NCBI GenBank assembly: GCA_001632425.1
Contig: KV425570.1
Location: 231,849 to 266,528, forward strand
Direction of reading: 5' to 3'
From: Neolentinus lepideus HHB14362 ss-1
Lineage: Eukaryota > Basidiomycota > Agaricomycetes > Gloeophyllales > Gloeophyllaceae
DNA: 34,680 bases
Position numbers and translations under genes: made by a program. The notes under the pieces were generated by a model. That model searched no databases, was not told where the DNA came from, and saw nothing but the letters and a program-made list of their open reading frames with translations. Positions 1-10,780 of this stretch are shown here, piece after piece; position 1 is the stretch's first letter, and the number at the start of each line of letters is the position of its first letter.

Positions 1-1042
1 GGACCGGGGCCTGTGATTAGGGTCGACGATGTAGGTGCGTCGGGGCCTGTGATTAGAGTCGACGATGCGGGCGGGCCCGTGATCAAAGTCGATGGTGCAG
101 GTAGTCCTCGTCGCGAGCACAGGGCGCTGGGCCGCAAGCTCCTCCCGCACAATTCACCGACGACGTGCCCGGCGTGTGTGCAGCCGATTGTGGGGCGGAC
201 GGTGACTGCGCTGGGGGCGAGGTGGCATCCGGTGAGTGGTTGTTCTCATTCCTTTCTACTCTCTTTGTCTCTATTCGTGCATTTGTTCTTCTCTCTTTTC
301 ATTCATCTGTTCTCCCTCTTCGCAAACGACTCCGAGTTGCTGACTAGCGCGCATTTAGGACTGTTTCCGATGCGTGGGGTGTGGCGAACGGCTAGAACAT
401 GTGAGCGCAGCGGAGGGTGATGGGCGGGTATGGTGTTCGCTGTGTTGGAGCGAGGCGAGTGCCCACCCAACTTTCCTTTCCTTTTCACGTGAACTGACCA
501 TGCGTCGATCTCGCAGCAATTCGCTCCCCGCTGCTACCATTGCGAAACGCCCATCACTGAAGAGCGGTTCATAACGCTCGACGACCCCGTGCTCGGCAAG
601 CGGGTGTATCACGAGCAGCACTTTTTCTGCGCCGAGTGCGGGGATCCGTTTCTCGACCCGTCACTCTCTGCGCCCGGCGCGGTCATCACTGGCGACGGTG
701 AATTCGAGGGAGAGGAGGGGGTGGGCTTTATTGTGCACAAGGGCCACCCGTATTGTGAGGAGTGCCATGTGCGGCTGCGCATGCCGAAGTGTAGGAGATG
801 TGCGCGGGCGATTAGGGACGGGGCGCAGGCGGTGGAGGCGCTAGGCGGGAAGTGGTGTTGGGAGTGTTTTGTGTGTGCGGTGAGTGGTCCGGCTTGGTTT
901 GTTGGACGTGGGATGACTGATGTCGGCTGGTGGGGAATGGCAGAGCTGCGAAAGGCCGTTTGAGGATCCGAATTATTTTGTGAGGGATAGCCAGCCGTTC
1001 TGCGAGCGGTGCTTCTCGATTATGGTGAGGAATGAGGTGTAG
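1..1042 (+). CDS. LIM-domain (paxillin-like) protein, 3' part
   Basis: C-terminal part of a multi-LIM protein; the 5' part lies outside the window. Exons: 1-231, 359-454, 517-879, 944-1042; all junctions keep frame. Cys/His pairs of zinc-binding LIM modules are visible: TCPACVQPI, CFRCVGCGERLEH, WCSLC, then FAPRCYHC, FFCAECGDPF, YCEECHVRL, and a last module MPKCRRC to FCERCFSIM. The 'FAPRC' linker between modules is typical of paxillin/zyxin-like LIM proteins, which are protein-interaction scaffolds at actin and polarity sites (family knowledge). The intron at 455-516 has no usable GT donor in phase; GAG|GCGAGT with AG at 515-516 gives an intact LIM module, so it is read as GC-AG. The most N-terminal visible part holds a short tandem repeat. 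Identity as a LIM protein is firm; orthology to yeast Pxl1 is inference. Confidence 0.85.
6..104 (+). repeat. Coding tandem repeat upstream of the LIM domains
   Basis: Three imperfect copies begin near 7, 43 and 73 (spacing 36 then 30 nt), each encoding a variant of GPVIRVDDAG. They lie in frame in the LIM gene and may continue to the left of the window. The third copy is the most diverged (GPVIKVDGAG). Confidence 0.7.
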
Positions 1043-1595
1043 AGGCGGTCTCTGACTAGGGTAGATCGATGGATGGACTTGACGATTACGAGAGCACGAT
1101 CTGGCAACGATTCTCTCTCTCATATCTGCTTTGTGCTCTGATAATTTGTATACCCGTTGTTGTATCGATTACTTGTCTCTGTTTTGCAGTACTTTTCGTT
1201 GTAGTGTCAATTACGAGTTTGAGGAGGATGAAATCGGTATTTGGAGAAGCGAGTGCCTGAAATCTGCATCGGTCCTACCCGAGGAACTCATGTTAGCTGT
1301 GCCTCTGATGGATCCTCTCCAAAACCCTTGAATCACTAGTGCATCCAAGTGCGACATGGTGTATTGATCCCGAAGCAAGCTACCACGTTTTCCAGTACAA
1401 TATTGTCGTTGTGATTAACAGAGCCTATTGGACCGTGTGTGCATTACAACTAAACGGCAAGTAAATAGTACTTTACCAAATAACCATCCTTCATAATAAC
1501 CCTTCATAATAACCTTTGCTCCGTGGAATGGCAAGTCCTTGTGATGATATATATGCCACAGCCACACTAGCGTTCGGGAAAAAAAGCCCAGGCCA

Positions 1596-1680
1596 GTAAC
1601 TTACTGGTAACTTACTCCGAGGTCCCCAGGGGTATTGTTTACCTATGTAACTTACAGTAAGTTACCTCCGCGGTAAATTA
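1596..1680. repeat. GTAACTTAC motif cluster, left copy
   Basis: Several copies of TAACTTAC in both orientations, including the palindromic TAACTTACAGTAAGTTA. A second cluster with the same word lies about 740 bp to the right. The pair may be the ends of a degraded mobile element, but the two clusters are not clean inverted copies, so this is only a suggestion. Confidence 0.45.
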
Positions 1681-2337
1681 CCGTAAAAAAAGTAAAAAAT
1701 GGTAAAAAATGGTAAGAAACTGTCAAAAATGGTAAATAAGCCAAAAACGTTGCTACAACCAGCCCAAAGCACTATCCTTGTCAATAAAATCCTCGGAAAC
1801 CTCACCCTGCGCATCAGGAGAAGCAGGGTAAATATCAGATAGTGGTTTATCTGCCAATACCTTGTACTTCTATGGGAGTCTGACACTTCGTAAAGTTGGT
1901 ACTTTGGTCCTCATCCAGCAGCTGCTTAACGACGGGCATTGGCCAACTCTTGGACGCTGATGTGAGAGGGTGGCAATAATTTGCAGGACTATTGTCGGGG
2001 GGGGGGAGGGGAGGGGATGACAAGCTTTATATTGGTGTGTCAAGAAGCTTAAGTTTGTGCCCATTTCCTTGCCAGATAGTAACATCAGTATGCAAAATGT
2101 TGTCCATGGTTTACAGGAGGACAAATCAGAGGATTGTCTCTCTGCTTGCCATGGTCGGTTAATATGGTTGCTCAATAATCCGTCTGCTATGCAGCTATGC
2201 CTACTATATATTCAATATCACAAATTTGCCGTTTTATTTAAATTTACAGACTCCGTCTATTACAGCTGTTAGAACTTAGGTTGGAACCAGGCCAGATTTG
2301 ATGTGACTCTAGATCTCGTCCTTGGAAACCCGTGAAC

Positions 2338-2424
2338 AATAACTTACTCTACTTACATCGGTCCCTGTAACTTACCGTAACTTACCGGTAACTTACCAGT
2401 TATTTACCTCCCAGTAACTTACCA
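2338..2424. repeat. GTAACTTAC motif cluster, right copy
   Basis: At least five copies of the CTTACC/TAACTTAC word, mostly in direct orientation (for example GTAACTTACCGTAACTTACC). It mirrors the cluster at 1596-1680 and encloses AT-rich, gene-free DNA with it. Confidence 0.45.
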
Positions 2425-3009
2425 CCGAATTTCTTCCGGAACGCTAAGCCACACAGACGTTCCACTCGACACAGCCACGGCACAGCCTTTGCAACGCAAG
2501 TCTGTCCGTTATTGGTCCGTTACTCCACTGACTTTCGTACGCTACACATGACACAGAGCTGCGGAATACCCACATACGGACTTGATCTCTCAAGATCTCA
2601 TGGCTCGTCAAAGGTCGACTTAAACTACTGTCGTTCGTAGAGAACGAGGACTGTTTTGTCCCGGTGAATAAGGACACTTGCGAATCCACTCCTTCAGCTC
2701 TGGTCATCAGCGACTGACGCGACATTTTTACCTCATTGATGTTACCCGTCCATTATCAGGCTCGGCGGATGAGCCATATATACGCATTGCTAGTCTGAAC
2801 TCACCTCTGGGTCGAAACGTTTTAGCAAACTCTGTCAGCTGTGACTCATCGAGTGCCAATCCTGGCCCGTTGCTATAGTTCTTCAAGTTGATGTAGATTT
2901 TCGTCCTCGGGCGAGCATCTCGTAAAGTCTTCGGATTAATGGTACGATTTCCCTTGCGACCCTGCCTACTCCGTCTTATTTTTGGATTTTTTGATGTTCC
3001 CTAAGGGCA

Positions 3010-3016
3010 TATATAA
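3010..3016 (+). promoter_or_regulatory. TATA-like box of the DUF3455 gene
   Basis: TATATAA lies 20 bp before the ATG at 3030 and 59 bp before the in-frame ATG at 3075. If it sets transcription start about 30 bp downstream, the later ATG is the more likely start codon. Confidence 0.4.
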
Positions 3017-3029
3017 CGCATATTTCGGT

Positions 3030-3815
3030 ATGCATTCTCCGCTGTGTGCGTTCGCTGTCGCTCTCATTTCCACGATGCTCTGTGCTGTATTGTATGGTCT
3101 AGTTGCAGCGTTTGCTGTTGTGTCTGGTTCTACTGCTCATCGGGTCTCCGAGCCATCCGTCCGGTGTAATGTTGCTCACGACGCATTGCACCTTCCAGCG
3201 AACCAGACACAGTTGTTCAAGCCGAATGCAACACTGAGTTACCTCGCTCTTGCCGTTGGCGTACAAAATTATACGTGTTCCAACACGTCGACTTGGACGT
3301 AAGTTTCGAAATACCTGCCGTTATGCGCCACGCGCGTGGTCAGCCCTGCATGCTAACCTCACTCTCCCCCTTCAAGCAACACCGGCGCTGTAGCGGACCT
3401 CCTCGATATCTCCTGTCTTTACAACACTCCACTCTTTGACACGCTTGCGAGCATAGTCTACGGCGCGTGGAATAACACTCCGGACGCGGTCACGCCTCTC
3501 GAGATGAACCGCGCACTCTCAGGCAATCCAGAAGTGCTCGGCCAACACTACTATGTTCCCAACCCTGCGGGGTCAGGTACCAGCCCAAAGTGGGACTTCA
3601 CCTCCGCCTCATACAAAGGCGACCCCAATGCGTTCGTAGTTGGAGCGAAGGTTGGGGACTTACCGGCGCCGATGTCGAAGGCAGACATCGACTGGGTACA
3701 GCTTAGGGCGACAGAGGGGGAGCTAGCAACCGTCGTGTATCGGGTGCAGACGAAAGGTGGACAGCCCCCTAGCTCGGTCAGTGTGAACCTCCACTTGGAC
3801 GGCTATTTTTGCTGA
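3030..3815 (+). CDS. Secreted DUF3455-family protein
   Basis: Two exons, 3030-3298 and 3377-3815, with a 78 bp GTAAGT...AAG intron; 235 aa from this start. In-frame ATGs also lie at 2994 and 3075; the last gives a 220 aa protein with a textbook signal peptide (MLCAVLYGLVAAFAVVSG) and fits the TATA box better. The mature part has features of fungal DUF3455 proteins: 'LALAVGVQNYTC' near the start, 'GAVADLLDISCLY', then 'GQHYYVPNP...PKWDFTS' and a 'DWVQLRATEGELATVVYRVQTKGG' type end broken by P and S residues. The family is common in Agaricomycetes, extracellular, and of unknown biochemical role. Predicted N-glycosylation sites (NQT, NAT, NYT) agree with secretion. Family call good; function unknown. 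Confidence 0.82.
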
Positions 3816-4511
3816 TGCTGAGAATTAATTATAGTGTACCCCCGGTTCGCCGCTTCTATCTGTCAAGTACACTTCGCAGTATTGTGAGTGGGAGTTGATT
3901 GGCGTCTCTCGGGATTTGTTGACAGGAATCTACTTACGTAGGGTTCTATGGTTCTTCATTGAAGAAGCAACACGAGACGGGGGAATTATGATGGGTGGGA
4001 GCAAGTATCTGGATGGCATAGCGGTTTATTTGAGTGCATGTTAACTTTTCGTGCTAGTGCGGACAGGACAATCATGGACATTGGACTATATTGAAGGACT
4101 CAGCTCAATCCGCTTGTTTTATTCTAGAGTGGACAGTCTGTACCGCCTTCGTGGCCAAAATCCGACAATTGTAGATCATTATAATAGATGCCGCTGCCGA
4201 AGCATAGCAACCAACGGTTTCCCATTGGCCCTCCTTGGCGTACATTCTTTCTCTCTTGAAAGCTTGACGTATGAGTTCTTTTCGTATGTTCGCAGTCCAA
4301 GAAGGAACACTGAGCTTCGCAACATGTTAATAATAGTATCAATTTGCTACATATACAGTACGTGGAAGGCGACAGAGAACAGTGAGTGGGAAAGGCGACT
4401 GTGAAGTTCATGGGAAGGCAGACAACAAATGCCCGAACATCTACCGCAGAGCAAGTACGTCATCCAGTCAGGAGAGGTTTAAGTATAGTCCCAGTGATTA
4501 TTCCATGCCGG
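3816..4511. other. Intergenic region, no gene seen
   Basis: Lies between the 3' ends of two convergent genes. An open frame at 4051-4404 (+) and its antisense have no recognisable composition or splice context and are treated as chance. Confidence 0.5.
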
Positions 4512-5248
4512 CTAGATCCCCGTCAAAGCAGCCAGAGCTATCTTGATCCTGTTGACGAACTCCCCGAGACGTTGCCGAGTTTGTTCTTTTAGGATACAAA
4601 ATAGCAGAAACAGAATATATCAGCAACATTATAGCCATAGAATAGGCAGCGGAGCAGGGACGGAGTGCAAGAGACCGGAATGTCGGCCTACCAATGAAGG
4701 TCAAAGACGGCGATGGGGACATGCCTTGTTCGTTCTCGATAGTCATGATATTGTTGATTTCCTTCTCGAGCGATTCGATGTTCTGGTTTGTTTCAGAGGC
4801 AGGACGAGCAGTGGACCATGCGTGGACCTCGATCATCAGGTTCAGTAGCATCTCGTTCAATTCTAGAATATAGTTAGCGTCCCGTCACCAGTCATGAGAT
4901 CCGATTGTTTGCGTCACGAGAATCGAGTAAGTAATCCACGCTAAGCGGACACACAAATACTGACAGAAGACCAATGCACTCACTTTCTCGAAACTGCGCG
5001 TCGCGTCTGTTTTCTTCTTCGAAGGGATCCACGACAGCCGACCGGTGATCGAATGGAGGAAACCTTTCTTCTACTACTTCCAAGACTGTACGCTGTTGAG
5101 AGCAGGAGGTACCAGCAGATGCATTCTGGTTTGGAGGGTGAGGGCTCAGATCCGAGCGTCTTTCGTCGTCTGGAGTGGGTGAACGGCGAGGGGTTGAGAA
5201 TATAATCTGAGAACGGTCCGGGTCCGGAGACGAGTTTCTGCAGCTCAT
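4512..5248 (-). CDS. Small coiled-coil protein, function unknown
   Basis: Proposed exons (on the minus strand): 5248-4984, 4862-4692, 4585-4512; 169 aa. The first half is polar and rich in Ser/Pro, with possible proline-directed phosphorylation sites (STPRRSPTPDD). The second half is helical: KLNEMLLNLMIEV, then NIESLEKEINNIM, and after the last intron EQTRQRLGEFVNRIKIALAAL. Without the last intron the frame would stay open to 4498 and end in a hydrophobic stretch, so the 3' end is the uncertain part; the spliced version gives a better helical C-terminus. Size and layout resemble small kinetochore or cell-cycle coiled-coil proteins, and two ACGCGT boxes lie 107-132 bp upstream, but no family was recognised. 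It sits just downstream of the COPI alpha gene on the same strand. Confidence 0.55.
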
Positions 5249-5354
5249 GGTCCTTTAGTGGTGAGCTCTTGGCGCAGCTTCAGTAGTCAGAGTCCGAGCG
5301 GGAGATATTGAACAGAGCTTAGTCTTCCAAGGGTAACGGCGAAGAGAAAGTAGG

Positions 5355-5380
5355 ACGCGTCCGAAACTGTTTTAACGCGT
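5355..5380 (-). promoter_or_regulatory. Two ACGCGT (MluI/MCB) boxes
   Basis: Perfect ACGCGT at 5355-5360 and 5375-5380, 20 bp apart, upstream of the start at 5248. In ascomycete yeasts MBF binds this word to drive G1/S genes (established); use in this fungus is inference. Confidence 0.45.
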
Positions 5381-5570
5381 CAGTCACGCAGTGACAGGAC
5401 TCAGCGTCACAATCTGCCAGGTCGAAATCGACTCAACACATACTAACGAGTCATTGCAAGTAGAAGGTATGTAACATCAACATAAGTATGTCAATTACGA
5501 GGAAAGCTCGTGAAATTTTGTCCATCTCCAGGAAATACATGTCCCAGCCCAGTCTTGACATCATAAATAA

Positions 5571-8500
5571 TCATCGAGGAGCAGGTAGTCCTGATGCCGG
5601 GGCGCCTATCTCCGTTAGTTGGGTCAGAGGATCCAGCCTACCAGCGAACTCTGGTAGATATGCAGCATCTGTGTATGGACACCGCACAGAAGACGAGCCC
5701 TTGTATATCGGGGTGTATGTGGCGGCACAGATCTCGAACTCGGTAAACTGGTCGTACGAGATCTCGACAGCGTCCCTAGGGTTTCGCTCACCAGCAGCGA
5801 TCCGTTGGCGAGCCTAAATTGTACGATGAGAAGGATACAACGAAGACAAGAAGATATATGCGTACATTAGCCGCGACCTTAGGATCAGGGTCTAGCTCCA
5901 GAAGACGTCGGGCGAACTTCGCGGCGGTGCCGTTGTTATTTGCTTTGGAGAAGATGAGGATGGCACTCCGGAGGGCGATGCGCAGGTGAGGTGGTTGCAA
6001 CTTGCAATGCGTGAAATATGCCGCAAGTTCCAGATTTCTCTTCGTGTTCTCGGGATCTTCGGCGATGACTTGGCGCCGCTCTAACTCGATAGAGACGCCT
6101 AACAAGTACTCTCTAGCCGTCGTCACAAGATCTCGCCACTAGACACGATCGTCAGTGCCGATTATTATCGATACGATTATAAACTCGCCTCCTTAGCTTC
6201 CTGATCTGATGAAACAGCAACCAACAACAGCTCAGATAGCACAGATCGGTAGATCGTCTGAGACTCAGGCAATTTGCTGCCAGATAATGCTCGAAATCCT
6301 TCCGTCAGTTCAGAGCGGATAGACTGAAGCGAGCGAACCGCTACAGGTAGGACTCGGCTAGATGACGACTCCGACGGACTTTGCCGCAAATGCAGCTGCA
6401 ATGGAGGAAGGGAGCCCAGTGGCGAGAAGTATGTATGTGACGACCGGTACGTCGACAGAAAAAACGACTTCAGTAACGAGAAGTTGACAACACCGAATTG
6501 CCGGTTTAGAAGCTAGAACACCATACATGAGCCTCATTGAATGGAAGTCTGGGTAAGTCTTACACACCTGCATCGCCGTATCAAACGATCCTGCTGCCAC
6601 GTGATCAGCAGCAAACGGCGAATTGCGTGTCCACAACTCCGTCTCGCTAATTCCAGGCGCAGCGCCAGCTCCCAAATCTGCATCGTCGACGGGGGCTGGC
6701 TCCTCTTCATCCGCAATCATAGGTTCTGCATCCTCTCCGCCAGCGTCAAGGTCCCATCCACCCTCATCAATCTCTTCCGGCGCCTCTTCTTCTGCTGCCC
6801 ACTCATCCAAGGCAGCAGAAGCGCCGACAGCATCGCCATTCGTATAGGGAACCTCAGCTCCCTCCATCAAGGCACCGTTCGCAAGCGCTTTGTCCCAGAA
6901 GCTTTCGCCAGTAGAAATCGACGGCCAGTTGAGAGCCGTGGTTGGCGTAATGACAGACGGCAGCTTCAATGTCGAGTGACCAAATTCCGGAACATCGTCG
7001 ACATCCCCCTCCGTCAGACCAGCAGCTTCAAGAATCTCTGTCGCCACCTCGTCCATACCATTCGTCTTAGCCGTGAGATATGCTAGCGGATCTGCGCAAG
7101 CAAGAGCACATCAGTACTGATATTCCTGTAGCTCTCAGCATCGAGTGTACTCACACATGCCGACGTCTTTCAAAACATTGATCCGGCCCAAGACATCACC
7201 AGCATACAACGCATTCTGGAACCTCGACATCGGATCACCTCGGGCATCTGCGATCTTCTGCATCTTGGACAGCTTCTCCGTACTGCCAGTGATCAGGTAC
7301 AAGAACGACAAGTTCTCAAACTTCTTCGTCTGTTGGTATGCTTTCTCAACAATCTACCAATCAAACTCATGAGCACATGCATCCGTCCTTGATTAGAAGC
7401 AATTCAAACCTTATGGTTGCCTTGCTTCAACGCCTGTTGCGCAAGACGCTCCCAGCATTCCGGTCTGTCGATGGCTTTCGCGGTTTCCGATGCAACTTCA
7501 AGGTTACCACACTCAATCGCCAAATCGAACCGCGTCTTCTTGTCCTCCACGAAGTGCAAGGCGATCTGACAACACAACGATCAACACTTTCCCAATGCTG
7601 AGACGGAGACCCTCACCTCCGGGAAGCCCTTTTGCTGAAGATACGCAATGATACTCTGGCCCAGTAGATTGGACGTGCGAATAATGTACAGCATCTCCTC
7701 GTGGTGATTTTTGATCAGCGCGAGTTTGAACCGGTACTCAGTGGGATCGAACGTGATCGTGCGAGGTCGAGCAGACCGATCCAAGCAATAAATTGTCTTG
7801 CCCTTCACTCTCGTTAGATAGACCGGGTTGTCCAATGTGCAGATAACACCATGATCGCTGTAAAAGAGCGTCTCTAAGAGATTTCAGAAGAGACGGCATT
7901 TGAGTGGACTCACCCTTGCGCGAGACAGTATTTGATGTGGTTCAGCGTGGAATAGATGAACACGCCCGCGTCATCCCATGCACCCGACTTGATTCGGATC
8001 GTCTCGTGAATTAAGCAGTGTTGGGAGAAAATCTTATTAGCGATCGTGATCGCTGTCGCGACATGAATATTACTTCTCCACCTCTCATAACTTGATTCTA
8101 GCACTTACTGTGTTTGCTGAGTAGGGCAACCAATGATCCATCCGCGTTCCACACAACATACTTGACCGGCGGCGTGTTCACTTCCGCGATTGTCTTCTGC
8201 TGCTGTATGTCATACAATACCACGGATGCAGTCGAGCTCAGGATCAAGCTCGCAGTACCACCATAAAATATCTCATTCGTCGGGACAGGCGGCTTGATGC
8301 TCTTGACAATCGAGTTCGACAGGTCCCGGACTTCGATGAGCTGCGCAAGGTTAGTTCGATTCTCTGACACTCGGCCAAAGAACGTACCTGCGTCGTCTTG
8401 TTCAGGACTGCGAACCGGTTCCTGGCCACAAAAATAGCACTATGCCCACTTCCCCTCTTGCCATCTACCGAGGAGTCCTTGACCTCTCCCACCACATTCG

Positions 8501-9927
8501 TGGGGAGGTTCGCCAGCTCAAACAAGCCGTTGTCGGACGAGACGGTAATCAAAACCGCATGCTCCGCAGGATTGAAGCTCAGGGTCCGAGGCGGCACATA
8601 AGGGCTACCGAATTTGCGCACGCTGAGCAAACCGATATCCGAGCCGGTGTTAAGGTCATAGGATCGTACGTATTTGTCCCGGATGTAGTACAGTGTGTCG
8701 CCGTGCAGCGCGAATGGGGGCCGTTCCCGCTCGAGTTTGAAGACGATCAGGCCGTTGTCGTGACCTACTCCCATGAGTATTGGACGTGTATGACGCTTAA
8801 TTGTGAGGACTTACCGGCGGCAAAGAGGTTCAGGTTAGGATGCGCTGCCAATACCCAGAACCGATCGTGTTCTCGACGGAATGTCTGGATGGCAGTCCGC
8901 TTCGCCAAGTCCCAGACACGCACAGTCTTGTCTTCACCACAAGACACGATCAGCTCGTGCTTTGGATGAAACACTGCAGATGAGACGTTGTTAAAGTGTC
9001 CTCGGCACGCGTCCACCTCCCATGCCTTCGTCTCGCTCATCCGCCATATCTTGATCTGCCGGTCGTCCGCAGCCGAGATGATCAGCGGCAGCGTCGGGTG
9101 GAACATCGCAAAGTTCACCCCGCGGTCGTGCCCCTCCATCACGTACTTGACCGTCGACAAGCTGTCGAACGTGTCGAACGTGCCCGGTGCGCTCGTGCTC
9201 GGCGTGCTCTTGCGCAGGCCAGAGATGTCCCAGACCCGCACCGTCTGGTCCATCGACGCGGAGACTACAAGGTCTTCCTTTGGGTGGAAGCGCGCGGAGA
9301 AGACGTAGTGGGAATGCCCCGTAAGGATCGCAATGCAGTTGCGCGAGGTGCTGTTCCATATGCGGATGGTTTGATCATCTGAGCAGGAGAGCTGTGACAG
9401 GGGTGTTAGCAGAAAATTAAGACCCTAACGGTACACATACAATCCATGGCATTTCATGATGGAATTGGACAGTGCGAACATAGTCAAGATGTCCGTGGAG
9501 TGTGAAGAGGCAGCGTCTGTTCTGTGGTCGAATATCTGCGAGTCCTCAGCCAGCGTCATCCTCCCAGGTCTCGACACTTACCCCAAACTTTGATTTTGTA
9601 GTCGTCGCCACCAGACGCAAGCAATGGTCTGCTCGGATGAATATCTACACCTCTCACAGGACCTAACAGACATTGCATACAACAGAAAACAGATACATAA
9701 CCAAAAGCTTACCTTCGTGCTCCTCAAATCTATCTACCAGCACGCCCATCCGATAGTTCCATAATTGCACACTCCCGTTGTGCAAAGAGGCCGCAAGCAG
9801 AGGTTGAGTAGGGTGAAACGCCAGGCCTATGAAGGTATATGCGCCGGGAACGCGTCCTAGAATGTATGGCAGACGCACCTTTGACTCTGTTACTCTTCGA
9901 CTCGAACTTTGTGAGCATTACCGACAT
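5571..9927 (-). CDS. COP1: Coatomer (COPI) subunit alpha
   Basis: Largest scaffold subunit of the COPI coat, which forms Golgi-to-ER and intra-Golgi vesicles and binds dilysine cargo through its N-terminal propeller (family knowledge). Fifteen exons (minus strand): 9927-9879, 9826-9713, 9662-9582, 9535-9441, 9391-8815, 8764-8388, 8340-8109, 8052-7914, 7857-7617, 7565-7410, 7353-7155, 7091-6568, 6512-6189, 6138-5866, 5813-5571. They sum to 3624 nt, 1207 aa, close to yeast and human alpha-COP. Visible landmarks: [14 protein letters not shown] start, WD repeats ([49 protein letters not shown]), then [28 protein letters not shown], an acidic Glu/Asp linker, and a C-terminal domain ending [17 protein letters not shown]. 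Introns are 47-63 bp; the one at 6139-6188 needs a GC donor (GAG|GCGAGT), since GT donors break the frame. Single, intact housekeeping gene. Confidence 0.95.
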
Positions 9928-10349
9928 TTTGGCGAGGATAGAGACAGCACAGAGCTATGGCTTGCTACTGTACTTGTAATCGAGTCCCGTAGCAGAGTTC
10001 CAGAGGTGCCTTGTAGGACCAGCCAACCCGACAGAATTTGTTTGACTGTATTCACTATAGCAGTGCACGACGTGGCTTGCCTCGTATGGCAGTCCGCGCC
10101 ACATCAGTGGTCCGCACAGTGCAGCTCTTGCTCTTTCACTTTCACTCACAGCCCATACTCCGGGTATCATATATCATAACACACAAGTCAGGTAGAATTT
10201 ATAACGGGTCACAAGGTATTATCTCTGCGAGTTACAATCTGTTACAATAGTATGAAAACAGTACGAGGCCACGTGCCCCTAGGAAACTAATCGGGCGTAA
10301 AGATCTTGTTCTCCCACCAAGGTGCCGACACCGGGAGTTGCCGGCACAC

Positions 10350-10392
10350 GGGGAGGGAGGGTCCCTTCGAGGTCCTTATCCGGACTTTCTGA
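10350..10392 (+). repeat. 43 bp direct repeat, copy 1
   Basis: Begins GGGGAGGGAGGGTCCCT and ends GGACTTTCTGA; matches 10738-10780 at 35 of 43 positions without gaps by eye. G-rich first part. Confidence 0.5.
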
Positions 10393-10737
10393 AGCCCCCC
10401 TTATTTGGACTGCTAGTGACCACAGATAGATGATTCAAAGCCCTCACCATCCCAGAATGGTGTAAAATAGCTATAGTGGACTACCAGCATTTCTTTCAGT
10501 CGAGGAAGACGTGCCACTGTGGTATTTGACCTTGTTTGGCATCGTCGCGTGGCTTCCCATTAATGAAGGTTGGCTAGAAAACTTAGTCTTCATTCATGTC
10601 ATAATATTATCTGGTGTATGCTACTTTAATAGAGACCCATGATACTTATTTACTCCAACTTGAGGTATGTTGAAATGACAGAATAGGACGGATTTGGTAA
10701 TTCATTTACCCAATATGGGTCATGTGAAGATTATGTA

Positions 10738-10780
10738 GGGGAGGGGGGGTCCCTCCCTGGGCCTTAGTTGGACTTTCTGA
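10738..10780 (+). repeat. 43 bp direct repeat, copy 2
   Basis: Begins GGGGAGGGGGGGTCCCT and ends GGACTTTCTGA; lies 388 bp to the right of copy 1. Flanks of the two copies are not similar, so this is not an obvious LTR pair. Confidence 0.5.

Larger units (their letters stand above)
1043..2993. other. Intergenic region, no gene seen
   Basis: No reading frame here has coding character; the small open frames are T-rich or cross the repeats. It holds two clusters of a GTAACTTAC motif (listed separately), an A-rich stretch at about 1684-1740 with GGTAAAAAATGG repeated, and a G-rich run at 1997-2016 that could form a G-quadruplex. The first few hundred bases should include the 3' UTR of the LIM gene, and the last few hundred the promoter of the DUF3455 gene. 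Confidence 0.6.

Noticed and set aside
1069..1331. Two hydrophobic small open frames after the LIM gene
   Set aside because: T-rich 3' UTR; hydrophobicity follows from base composition.
1596..2424. CRISPR-like array
   Set aside because: Repeat words have no constant length or spacer, and this is eukaryotic DNA.
6541..7086. 181 aa open frame on the plus strand
   Set aside because: Antisense to the acidic linker exon of COPI alpha.
8442..8969. 175 aa open frame on the plus strand
   Set aside because: It lies antisense to the WD-repeat exons of COPI alpha, and has no motifs of its own.
9928..10250. Small open frames upstream of COPI alpha
   Set aside because: Probably promoter and 5' UTR; no coding features.
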